Shown here: in pieces, positions 15,841 to 23,393 of the stretch
Layout of the letters: each line of letters begins with the position of its first letter
Numbering within the stretch: position 1 is the first letter of the stretch
Source of the DNA: Bacteroidota bacterium
Lineage (GTDB): Bacteria; Bacteroidota; Bacteroidia; Bacteroidales; UBA1402
Reading direction: 5' to 3'
Length of the DNA stretch: 23,672 nucleotides
Assembly: GCA_030706285.1 (NCBI GenBank)
Contig: JAUZOU010000011.1
Location: 1-23,672, forward strand
Position numbers and translations under genes: made by a program
The notes under the pieces: model-generated
What the model was told of the DNA's origin: nothing
What the model saw: only the letters and a program-made list of their open reading frames with translations
Databases searched by the model: none

Positions 15841-16955
15841 AGGAAATACTGGACAAAGAAGGATGGAAAGATTTTCTTTCTGTTCCTGAACAAGTTTATC
15901 GTGACGATCCGAACTGGGTACAACCGTTATCCTCTGAGATAAGAAGAGTGCTCAATCCCGCCAAAAATCCCTATTTCGCCAATGCTGTTTTAAAGTTGTT
16001 TGTCTGTTATTCCGCAAATAAGCCGATTGGCAGAGCCATCCTGGTGATTAACCGCTTGCATTGGACAGTCTGGCATAAAAAGTCCTCTTTTTTCGGATTT
16101 TTCGAAGCCATTGATGATGTCTGTGCTGTAAAAAGTTTGTTCGAACGGATTGAAACCGAATCCCGGAATCTTGGGGCTGAATATCTGGAAGGCCCGTTCA
16201 ATCCGAATCATTATTCAGAATTGGGCATTTTGATGGATCATTTTACGGTTCCACCCTTGTTTTTTGAGACCTATAATCCTCCGTATTACAAACAGTTGCT
16301 TGAAGAGATCGGCTTTACAGAGCTTTGCCGGCTTCACACGAGAATAAATACGGAAATAGCGGCCACGTTGTCGAAGGAAATTAAGTTTTCACAGTTAAAT
16401 CAGGCTAATCAGGATATAATGATCCGGAAATTTAATGGTTGGAGACTGAAAAGAGAGCTGGACATCATGCGGGAAATCAATAACGATGCCTTTGAAAAGA
16501 ATTGGTATTTTTTACCATTAACCAGAAAGGAATATACTTTTTCTGCCAAATTTTTATTTTTCGTGACCAGCCCTGGATTGATTCTGATTGCAGAACACAA
16601 AGGTCAGCCTGTTGGAGTCCTTCAACTCGCCATAAATTTCAACAGCTTGGTCCGGCATATCCATGGCTCAATCAGGTTCTGGAATATTCCCCGATTGTTG
16701 TGTGGTAAGAAAAAAGTCAAGGAATTGGTCATTTTTACCTTTGGTGTCAAAAAAGCTTATCAACATACTAGAGTGGCTGCGTTGATGATTGCTCCCGCCC
16801 TCCGGATTATTCAACGATATGCCTCTGTTTCATCGACCTGGATGTCAGAGGAAAACAAGTCTGTCATCCGTTTTTCAGCATTGGTTGGCATGAAACCATA
16901 CAAGCATTTTGGCATTTTTTCAAAGCCACTGACCATCAGGCAAACAGATGCCTGA
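15825..16955 (+). CDS. GNAT-superfamily protein of the YghO-like type
   Basis: This 376-residue protein starts at ATG 15825, inside the end of the upstream fusion gene, which implies translational coupling. It shows the pattern of the long YghO-like N-acyltransferase family: an N-terminal VYRDDPNWVQPL (24-35), NPYF (48-51), GRAILVINRLH (69-79), FFGFFEAIDD (89-98), EGPFNPNHYSELGILMDHF (122-140) and YNPPYYKQLLEEIGF (150-164), followed by a second GNAT-like half. The family is presumed to transfer acyl groups to amines, but few members have a proven substrate. In this operon a natural guess is N-acylation of an amino lipid or precursor, or recognition of such a molecule (inference). There is no signal peptide, so it is cytoplasmic. 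The assignment rests on motif resemblance recalled from the family, not on an alignment. Confidence 0.75.
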   Translation: MFYWVKEILDKEGWKDFLSVPEQVYRDDPNWVQPLSSEIRRVLNPAKNPYFANAVLKLFVCYSANKPIGRAILVINRLHWTVWHKKSSFFGFFEAIDDVCAVKSLFERIETESRNLGAEYLEGPFNPNHYSELGILMDHFTVPPLFFETYNPPYYKQLLEEIGFTELCRLHTRINTEIAATLSKEIKFSQLNQANQDIMIRKFNGWRLKRELDIMREINNDAFEKNWYFLPLTRKEYTFSAKFLFFVTSPGLILIAEHKGQPVGVLQLAINFNSLVRHIHGSIRFWNIPRLLCGKKKVKELVIFTFGVKKAYQHTRVAALMIAPALRIIQRYASVSSTWMSEENKSVIRFSALVGMKPYKHFGIFSKPLTIRQTDA

Positions 16956-16998
16956 TGGTTCATCGCATAAAAAGCCGTTAGTTAATGAAAATGTTCAT

Positions 16999-18381
16999 AT
17001 GAAACAATCTGGATACAATAGGATAAGCCATTGGGGCCTGGAGACCAATCAACAGGGTGAGTTGGTGATAGGAGGTTGCAATGTGGTCGAACTGGGCAAC
17101 CTTTATGGTACGCCGTTGCATGTGGTTGATGTTGGAAGGTTGAAGGAGACGGCAATCTCATTTTGTGAGGCTATTGAGATGGCCTACCCGGGGAAAACAT
17201 CTGTTCATTTTGCCGTAAAATGCAATCCTGTTCCTGGTATTGTCAGGATCCTTAAAACAGCTGGCGTAAAAGCTGAAATCATGAGCGAATATGAACTTTT
17301 GCTGGCTTTGAAAGTTGGGTATAACGGGAGCGAACTTGTTGTCAACGGGCCTTACAAAACAGACAGTTTATTGAACGCTTGTCTGGAAAATCGAATAAGG
17401 TTACTGAATGTTGATTCGCTCACCGAATTGGAGCGGATCAATCAATTGTGTTGCAAATTGGACAAGACCACCGAGGTCCTGTTCAGGATTAATCCGGATG
17501 TTGTCCCTGCCGGGATGAACAGTGGCAGTGCGGCGGCCAGTCGGAAAGGATCCCCTTTTGGTCTGGATATGAAAGGCGGTGAGGTACGGCAGGCTTTTGA
17601 ACGAATCCAGAAAATGGAACGTATTTTGTTCAAGGGATTTCATATTCACATAGGTTCAGGCGTTCAGCGGACGGATAATTTCAGCAAAGCGATTCTGAAA
17701 TTGAAGGGAGTGGTGAATTTGGCCGGAACGTATGGCTACCGTATTGAGGTACTGGATGTCGGAGGGGGACTTGGTGTGCCTGATTCAAGAGAAATGACAT
17801 CGCTGGAACTGTTGTTGTATCAAGCGTTTGATTATCTGCCGTCCAGTCCGGTACATAATAATGAAGTGACGTTCAAAAGGTATGCTGATTCGGTGGCCGC
17901 AGCTGTCCTGGAGTTAATCAATGGCAGGGACCTCCCAGAGTTAGTGGTCGAACCAGGCCGTTGTCTTGTCAGCTCCAGCCAATTACTTATTCTGAAGGTC
18001 CATCAGGTAAAAGAACGGAAAGGTATCAGAAAATGGTTGATCGCGGATGCCGGAATCGGTACCTTAACCATGCCGACATTTTATGAACTTCATGAAATTG
18101 TTTTATGCAATGATGTTAACCGGAAACAGTCAGGTCGCGTCACCATTGCTGGTCCGGGTTGTTTTGCCGCTGATGTGGTGTACCGGAATAAAGCAATGCC
18201 TGATGTATTGCCTGGTGAAATGATCGCTGTGCTTGACAGCGGTGCTTATTTTACTTCGTGGGAATCCTCTTTCGGATTTCCAAGGCCTGCCATAGTGTCT
18301 GCCATGGATGGCAGACATACTCTTCTGCGGGTGAGAGAAACAGTTGACCAGATGGTTTCACTGGATGTGCTTCACGATTAA
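16999..18381 (+). CDS. Fold-type III PLP-dependent amino-acid decarboxylase (DapDC/ODC-like)
   Basis: The frame also allows ATG 16948, which overlaps the upstream stop by 8 bases. I prefer ATG 16999 because the family-like sequence begins just after it (HWGLE...GELVIGG). With this start the protein has 460 residues. Key sites: the PLP lysine in FAVKCNP (Lys74); HIHIGSG (215-221); the phosphate-binding glycine run in DVGGGLG (about 253-259); EPGR (318-321); the Cys and Asp of GPGCFAADV (Cys388, Asp392); and GAY (415-417) before FGFPRP. These are the landmarks of diaminopimelate, ornithine and carboxynorspermidine decarboxylases, so it is probably active on the alpha-carboxylate of an amino acid. 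Calling it lysA would be unsafe: it sits in a lipid-type operon with no lysine genes. A possible substrate is the homoserine-like head group made by the BtaA-like enzyme (inference). Confidence 0.85.
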   Translation: MKQSGYNRISHWGLETNQQGELVIGGCNVVELGNLYGTPLHVVDVGRLKETAISFCEAIEMAYPGKTSVHFAVKCNPVPGIVRILKTAGVKAEIMSEYELLLALKVGYNGSELVVNGPYKTDSLLNACLENRIRLLNVDSLTELERINQLCCKLDKTTEVLFRINPDVVPAGMNSGSAAASRKGSPFGLDMKGGEVRQAFERIQKMERILFKGFHIHIGSGVQRTDNFSKAILKLKGVVNLAGTYGYRIEVLDVGGGLGVPDSREMTSLELLLYQAFDYLPSSPVHNNEVTFKRYADSVAAAVLELINGRDLPELVVEPGRCLVSSSQLLILKVHQVKERKGIRKWLIADAGIGTLTMPTFYELHEIVLCNDVNRKQSGRVTIAGPGCFAADVVYRNKAMPDVLPGEMIAVLDSGAYFTSWESSFGFPRPAIVSAMDGRHTLLRVRETVDQMVSLDVLHD

Positions 18382-18394
18382 ATAAATACACTAA

Positions 18395-19477
18395 ATGAAC
18401 TTCAAGATCAACAATACGTCGACTTCGGTTGAATTGTCTGTTCACGCAGATCGGTTAGTGGACGAGTTCCTGAAAAGGGGATATTATCAGGCGGTTCCAG
18501 ATCAACATCCGGATTTCGTTCTGAACCTGATTGATTTGGACAAGCCTGTCGCATACAGACGGAAAGTTCAGGAAGAAATGGTGGTATCTGTTGCTTTCCT
18601 GGATAAAGACAGGCCGGATCTGAAGTCAGCCTGTTATATTGCTTTGGTGAAAAGCATCTCGAACATGCTTTTCTGTCTCGTAGCCCATGAGGGTTCCATG
18701 AAAGGGTACAGTATAACTCCGGAAGTCGGATTTGTCGAGTTCCCTTTTACTTCGGAGAAAATGTATCAGTACATGTACCCAGTCATCAGTTCGCATTTTG
18801 TCCTTCGGAACAGATTTGACACCTGCCTGGCGTCAGAAAAGTTGCAGTCGGTACCGGAAGTTAATGATATTGTGCAGTTTGCCAAGGAACTACTGAGCTT
18901 GGGCGTATTGCCGGCACCTTTTCCCTTGACTTCATTTCTGGACCAGGATATGATCGAACATCTGTTCAGACTTTACAATATCAGGGGTTTGAGCTATGGC
19001 AACCTAAGTATCCGTAACAAAAACTATGACATAGACGGTTCGACTTTCTGGATGACGGCGCGTGGAGTTGACAAATCGAAATTGACAGGTGTGGGTAAAG
19101 ACATCCTTCTGGTTAAGGGGTATGACGAGGCGTCAGGAGAAATGGTTGTCTCCGTACCTGAAGACTATGATCCTAAAGTCAGGGTCTCGGTTGATGCGAT
19201 AGAACATTACATGATTTACCACTCTTTTCCGCAGGTTGGTGCCATTGTGCATGTCCATGCCTGGATTGATGGTATCTCATGTACTGATCAGACGTATCCT
19301 TGCGGAACCAGGGAACTGGCGGAAAATGTCGTTGCGTTGTTGAAGAGTACACCTGATCCTGGACGAGCAGAGGCCGGTCTGAAAAACCACGGTATTACTG
19401 TCACAGGACCTGATATCAGGGATATCTTCAGCAGATTGAGAACCAGACTGAAAACAACTGTTCCAATGTTTAATTGA
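18395..19477 (+). CDS. Class II aldolase/adducin family protein with an extra N-terminal domain
   Basis: The C-terminal part (about residues 155-360) is a class II aldolase/adducin domain of the FucA/RhaD/AraD type. It contains GNLSIR (202-207), a Glu before the metal site in VDAIEHYMIYH (Glu270), the HVH zinc ligands (His286 and His288) and the distal NHG (331-333). Such enzymes use a divalent metal to cleave or rearrange sugar phosphates, or to decarboxylate or epimerise related compounds, through an enediolate. The first 150 residues are a separate domain that I do not recognise, and total length (360) is well above the usual 200-260. The gene begins 13 bases after the decarboxylase and ends two bases before the ABC permease start, so it belongs to the operon. 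Its substrate is unknown; a sugar-derived or hydroxy-carboxylate intermediate is possible (inference). Confidence 0.82.
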   Translation: MNFKINNTSTSVELSVHADRLVDEFLKRGYYQAVPDQHPDFVLNLIDLDKPVAYRRKVQEEMVVSVAFLDKDRPDLKSACYIALVKSISNMLFCLVAHEGSMKGYSITPEVGFVEFPFTSEKMYQYMYPVISSHFVLRNRFDTCLASEKLQSVPEVNDIVQFAKELLSLGVLPAPFPLTSFLDQDMIEHLFRLYNIRGLSYGNLSIRNKNYDIDGSTFWMTARGVDKSKLTGVGKDILLVKGYDEASGEMVVSVPEDYDPKVRVSVDAIEHYMIYHSFPQVGAIVHVHAWIDGISCTDQTYPCGTRELAENVVALLKSTPDPGRAEAGLKNHGITVTGPDIRDIFSRLRTRLKTTVPMFN

Positions 19478-19479
19478 TT

Positions 19480-20580
19480 ATGTACGCCTTTCACTTATTA
19501 ACGGAACACTGGTTGAGGTATATCCTGACTGCCTTTGGCATCTCTCTGTGTGTGCTGTTGATAATATTTCTCCTGGCTCTCTACAAAGGTGTCTCATATG
19601 GTTCAGTCGAATACGTCCGGGCAAGTCAGGCCGATTTGTGGGTGCTACAGAAACATGCCACCAACATTCTTCGAAGTACGTCTTTGATGCCAGCTTATTA
19701 TGGTGTGGCATTACGCAAAGTAAAAGGCGTGAAATCGGTGTCCCCTGTTTTCTTCATTCTGGCTTCTGTCAGGTTAAATGGAACAAATGCGACCACCTAT
19801 CTGACCGGATTTGATCTGAAGACCGGTATTGGTGGGCCGCCCCGCTTGATAGAAGGCCGGACAGTCACGTCGATAAATGAAATTGTGATTGACAAAGCCT
19901 TTGCTGCAAAACATCACCTGAAAACAGGCGATAAGATTCAGATCAAAGATGATTCTTTGACAATAACCGGTATCAGTACTGGGACGAATATGTTTGTAAT
20001 CCAGTACGCGTTTATTTCATTGGAAGAGGCTTATTTCATCATTGGTTTTCCTGGTGTGGTGTCCTGTTTTCAGGTGAATATTCAGCCTGGATTCAAACTG
20101 GGAAATGTACAGGCTTCTATTCAATCGAAGCTGAAAAAAGTGGTGTCGTTTGATAAAGAAACTTTTGTCAAAAACAATATCCAGGAAATGGATAGCGGTA
20201 TCATTCCACTGCTTTTTATTGTTACGTTCATTTCTGCAATTGTTCTGACTGCCATCCTGAGCCTTATACTGTCGATCAATGTACTTGAAAAGCGGAAGGA
20301 TTTTGCTATTCTGAAGGTACTTGGTTCCCCCAGGGGCTTTATCTCAGGCATTGTAATCGAACAGTCAATTCTATTGTCCTTGACAGGTTTTGTCTTTGCC
20401 GTGATACTTTACTTTCCGATGATCAGCCTGATTGAAAAGATCACGCCGGAAGTGTCTGTGATGACAACGCTATCTCAACTAATCATCGTTCTTGCCGGTG
20501 TCAATATCATCAGCCTGGCCAGTACCATACTCCCCAACAGGAGAATCCGTCAAATCTATCCGTTGGAAGTCTTTTTGTAA
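19480..20580 (+). CDS. ABC transporter permease, FtsX/MacB type
   Basis: The start is ATG 19480, two bases after the upstream stop; an in-frame TTG at 19474 would overlap that stop and is less likely. The 366-residue product has one N-terminal transmembrane helix (14-35), a large extracytoplasmic domain of the MacB_PCD kind (about 40-235), and three C-terminal helices (about 241-266, 285-312, 330-350). The KRKDFAILKVLGS stretch (271-283) is the usual coupling region facing the ATPase, and the chain ends with RRIRQIYPLEVF. Family members either move lipids or lipoproteins out of the inner membrane or act mechanically on periplasmic partners (LolCE, MacB, FtsX). Here it is paired with the following ATPase and closes a putative lipid pathway, which suggests extraction or export of the product. 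Confidence 0.9.
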   Translation: MYAFHLLTEHWLRYILTAFGISLCVLLIIFLLALYKGVSYGSVEYVRASQADLWVLQKHATNILRSTSLMPAYYGVALRKVKGVKSVSPVFFILASVRLNGTNATTYLTGFDLKTGIGGPPRLIEGRTVTSINEIVIDKAFAAKHHLKTGDKIQIKDDSLTITGISTGTNMFVIQYAFISLEEAYFIIGFPGVVSCFQVNIQPGFKLGNVQASIQSKLKKVVSFDKETFVKNNIQEMDSGIIPLLFIVTFISAIVLTAILSLILSINVLEKRKDFAILKVLGSPRGFISGIVIEQSILLSLTGFVFAVILYFPMISLIEKITPEVSVMTTLSQLIIVLAGVNIISLASTILPNRRIRQIYPLEVFL

Positions 20581-20591
20581 ATAACCGGAAA

Positions 20592-21290
20592 ATGGACACG
20601 AAAGAGCCTCATCTTGCTGAACTTGTCAATGTGACCAAACTTTATGAAGGGCCACATGGTGGTACGTTGGCACTTCAACAGATCTCATTTGCTGCTGATC
20701 CAGGTGAGATGGTTTTACTTCTTGGACCGAGTGGCAGTGGAAAGACGACATTCCTTACACTTTTGGCCGGATTACAGCGTCCTACCTCCGGAGAGGTTTT
20801 CCTGTTCGGAAAAGAGGTCACCGGTTATACTCAAAGAGAACTTCAATGGATGCGTGCCGTCAGAATTGGCTTTATTTTTCAGACATTTTTACTGTTGGAC
20901 TCATTGACGGTGCTTCAAAATGTTATGATTGTCAGCCGGTTTGCAGGGACTGGTAAAAAGGAAGCGAAGGAAAAGGCGATAGACTATCTGACACGGTTAG
21001 GCGTGGAAAGGCTTTCCGAGGCTTACCCTTCCCGGATCAGCCAAGGCGAGAAACAACGAGTAGCTGTTGCACGAGCCTTGGTGAATGGGGCAGCATTGAT
21101 CTTTGCTGATGAACCGACCGGAAGCCTGGCTTCCAAACAAGGCATGGAAATTGTCGATTTCCTGAAAGAAAGTGTGCGTAATGAACGTCGTTGCATCATC
21201 ATGGCCAGTCATGATGAACGAATCATTCAGCAAGCGGACAGCGTGCTTGTTCTCAGGGACGGGGCATTGAATCACTTGCCCTGTAAATGA
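20592..21290 (+). CDS. ABC transporter ATP-binding protein, LolD/MacB type
   Basis: This 232-residue ATPase begins 11 bases after the permease. Walker A is GPSGSGKT (45-52), the Q-loop Gln is in FIFQTF (Gln97), Walker B is LIFADEPTGSL (169-179) and the H-loop His is in ASHDE (His207). The signature motif reads ISQGE (149-153) instead of the common LSGGQ; the central Gly is kept, and such variants occur in the LolD/MacB family. It powers the adjacent FtsX-type permease, and no other half-transporter is near. Its last 19 bases overlap the convergent minus-strand gene. No terminator was seen after it, so transcripts from both strands may collide there. Confidence 0.93.
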   Translation: MDTKEPHLAELVNVTKLYEGPHGGTLALQQISFAADPGEMVLLLGPSGSGKTTFLTLLAGLQRPTSGEVFLFGKEVTGYTQRELQWMRAVRIGFIFQTFLLLDSLTVLQNVMIVSRFAGTGKKEAKEKAIDYLTRLGVERLSEAYPSRISQGEKQRVAVARALVNGAALIFADEPTGSLASKQGMEIVDFLKESVRNERRCIIMASHDERIIQQADSVLVLRDGALNHLPCK

Positions 21291-21997
21291 ACCTGATACA
21301 GTGGAATGCGCACTTTAATCGAATACCTGTCACGTTCCATATCCCATGAATAGTTAATGAGTCCGAATCCGATCCGGTAAGAGCAGTTTAGACCATAATG
21401 GTTGGGTACGATATTCGGGTTGAGTCTGATGACACCAGGTCCAATCTTACCAGCTGAAATGAAAGCAAGCGTACGACTAAGCCACATCCAACTGTATGAA
21501 TTGCCGTTGTTACTTTGATCTCTGGCTTTTTCCAGGAGCTGATAAGAGATGGTCGACAGTTTGGAATGCAACATATCCTGATAATCCTGGAGTAGAAAGT
21601 CAAGTTCCATACAAGCAGAGTAGGGCTCTGCAAATTCCCACGCAAGTTTTGACCAGTTAATTTTTCTGATACCGACGTTCTCGCTGATCTGCACATAGTC
21701 GTGTGGTATCATGATATCCGGCATTTTCCCGTAATTATCCCAACCTGCTTTCATCCACCAGTTTGATGTATAACCATCACCTGGAATCAACGGGGCATTT
21801 GCTGAACGGAGCCTTTCCATCGACTTGATCTGTACGGGAATATTGATAATATTGGCGAGGTCTTGGACCTGAATATCCAGCCCTGAAACCGGATCTCCGA
21901 TTTTAGGTGGTTCTGCTGTGATCAGTTGGCTGACAAGGATGAGCAAGCAGTTGAGCATGAGCATCCATACGCTATTATGTATGAATCTGCCTGACAT
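21272..21997 (-). CDS. Exported protein of unknown function
   Basis: This is a 241-residue protein read on the minus strand from ATG at 21997. Residues 1-28 form a signal peptide or anchor (hydrophobic stretch about 10-26, possible cleavage after ITA). There is a Cys in the hydrophobic stretch, but the residues before it (LN) do not fit a lipobox. The mature part is Trp-rich and mixed alpha/beta, with several WSK/WEF/WMW stretches in the middle and an alternating hydrophobic C-terminal end (MERDRYSIKVRIPL). I do not recognise a family. The gene has a well-formed promoter of its own and converges on the ABC ATPase with a 19-bp overlap. A periplasmic role linked to the neighbouring export operon is possible, but only its position supports this. 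The coding call rests on the clean signal peptide, promoter and full-length frame. Confidence 0.75.
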   Translation of the reverse strand: MSGRFIHNSVWMLMLNCLLILVSQLITAEPPKIGDPVSGLDIQVQDLANIINIPVQIKSMERLRSANAPLIPGDGYTSNWWMKAGWDNYGKMPDIMIPHDYVQISENVGIRKINWSKLAWEFAEPYSACMELDFLLQDYQDMLHSKLSTISYQLLEKARDQSNNGNSYSWMWLSRTLAFISAGKIGPGVIRLNPNIVPNHYGLNCSYRIGFGLINYSWDMERDRYSIKVRIPLYQVHLQGK

Positions 21998-22030
21998 AAA
22001 TTCACTCTAAATACAATCAAAGATTAGCAT

Positions 22031-22061
22031 CAAATATACTAAAAATGATTCATCAAACAAA
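22031..22061 (-). promoter_or_regulatory. Bacteroidota-type promoter for the minus-strand exported protein
   Basis: On the minus strand TTTG (22061-22058), a spacer of 19 bases, then TATATTTG (22038-22031) match the -33/-7 pattern (TTTG and TAnnTTTG) of Bacteroidota primary sigma factor promoters. The expected transcript start near 22024-22026 leaves a leader of about 27-29 bases before ATG 21997. No equally good match was seen facing sbcD in the same 178-base divergent gap; AACTTTTG at 22136-22143 is a partial match without a suitable upstream box. Confidence 0.7.
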
Positions 22062-22175
22062 GATTTTAACCTGTTGGTAACTAATTTGTTGTAAAAAATA
22101 TCGACGGATGGCACGAAGATTCATCTGAAATTGATAACTTTTGCGCTACAAATGATGATCCAAATCAAATCAGTC

Positions 22176-23387
22176 ATGAAAATTCTGCATACCTCCGACT
22201 TGCATTTAGGCCATCGCCTGCTTGAACAGTCACAGTACGAAGAACAACATCTCTTTCTTCAATGGCTTCTGACAGCTATCACCGAAGAAAATGTCCATGT
22301 GTTGCTCATTGCCGGCGATATTTTCGATAACGGAGCGCCTTCTGCTCAAAGTTTGAAATTGTATTACGATTTTCTGGTTGACCTTCGGCAGACACCGTGT
22401 CAGCATGTGTTCGTTACCGGAGGAAATCATGACGCTCCGGGCATGTTGGAAGCCCCAAAAGAATTGCTGCAGGCGTTGTCTGTCCAAGTAGTGGGCAAGG
22501 CAACGGACAATCCAGAAAATGAAGTGTTCCGGATTGAGGAGGACGATGAACAGCTGGTGGTGGCTGCCGTCCCGTTTTTGCGTGATCAGGATATTCGCAG
22601 GGCTCTTGGCGGAGAAAATTATGATGAGGTTAGTGAAAAGTATAAGAAAGCACTGATCAGTCATTACCGCGAAATGGCCGATTGTTGCCGGAAGGCAACA
22701 GCGTCAAACGTACCGGTCATTGCCATGGGACATCTGTTTGCCGTGGGAGGAAAGGCCTCTGACAGTGAGCAAAGCATTTATGTAGGAGGACTGGGTGATA
22801 TCGCAGCCGGAGATTTCCCCAAAATATTCGACTATATCGCGCTGGGGCACTTGCATGGGCCTCAGACAGTTCAAGGATATGAAACCATCCGCTATTCCGG
22901 ATCGCCGTATATATTGAGTTTCAGCGAAATCAACCAACCAAAAAGCGTCGTGTTCATTGAAACGGATCAAACCTCAGTTACGACAATCAGGCTACTGCCG
23001 GTACCCTGTTTCAGACCGGTCAGGAGTATTCAGGGAACAGTCGGGGAATGCCAGGCAGCCATGCAACGGCTTAGTGAGGAGAAACATGCGCTGACACCTT
23101 GGATAGAGGTTATTCTTAATGATGAACAAGACAAACTGGTCAGTGCTTCCGATATCAACAAACTGGCTGAACCTTTGCATGTAGAGGTTCTCAAAGTTAG
23201 CTATGGTCAGCCGAAGACGATCCAGGGCATCGAACAACTGCTGGATGAAGGGATACAGGTCAGCGAGTTGAATCCCGAACAGGTTTTCCGCAAAAAATGT
23301 GATGAGGAGGGTTATAACTTGGTTGAACGGCCCGATTTGCTGGAGGCGTTTAACGAAATCCTTCAACAATTAAATGAAGAAAAATAG
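22176..23387 (+). CDS. sbcD: Exonuclease subunit SbcD (Mre11-type nuclease)
   Basis: ATG 22176 is used because it gives the usual MKILHTSDLHLG start; the in-frame ATG at 22131 would add 15 residues absent from the family. At 403 residues it is of normal length. The calcineurin-like metallophosphoesterase motifs are all present: DLHLG (8-12), GDIFD (near 47-51), GGNHD, MGHL and the GHLHGPQ motif that completes the two-metal site. A C-terminal SbcD-type domain follows. With SbcC it forms the Mre11-Rad50-like complex that cuts hairpins and processes double-strand breaks. It is seven bases ahead of sbcC. Confidence 0.95.
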   Translation: MKILHTSDLHLGHRLLEQSQYEEQHLFLQWLLTAITEENVHVLLIAGDIFDNGAPSAQSLKLYYDFLVDLRQTPCQHVFVTGGNHDAPGMLEAPKELLQALSVQVVGKATDNPENEVFRIEEDDEQLVVAAVPFLRDQDIRRALGGENYDEVSEKYKKALISHYREMADCCRKATASNVPVIAMGHLFAVGGKASDSEQSIYVGGLGDIAAGDFPKIFDYIALGHLHGPQTVQGYETIRYSGSPYILSFSEINQPKSVVFIETDQTSVTTIRLLPVPCFRPVRSIQGTVGECQAAMQRLSEEKHALTPWIEVILNDEQDKLVSASDINKLAEPLHVEVLKVSYGQPKTIQGIEQLLDEGIQVSELNPEQVFRKKCDEEGYNLVERPDLLEAFNEILQQLNEEK

Positions 23388-23393
23388 CAGGCT

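Noticed and set aside
16948..18381. Naming the PLP decarboxylase lysA
   Set aside because: All landmarks are shared by several fold-type III decarboxylases, and the neighbours are lipid-type and transport genes, not lysine genes. Substrate cannot be fixed by eye.
21940..21970. Lipoprotein signal in the minus-strand exported protein
   Set aside because: The Cys in the hydrophobic segment is preceded by Leu-Asn, which does not fit a lipobox.
22230..23369. Minus-strand open frames opposite sbcD
   Set aside because: sbcD has all catalytic motifs and full length on the + strand; the opposite frames show no family signature.
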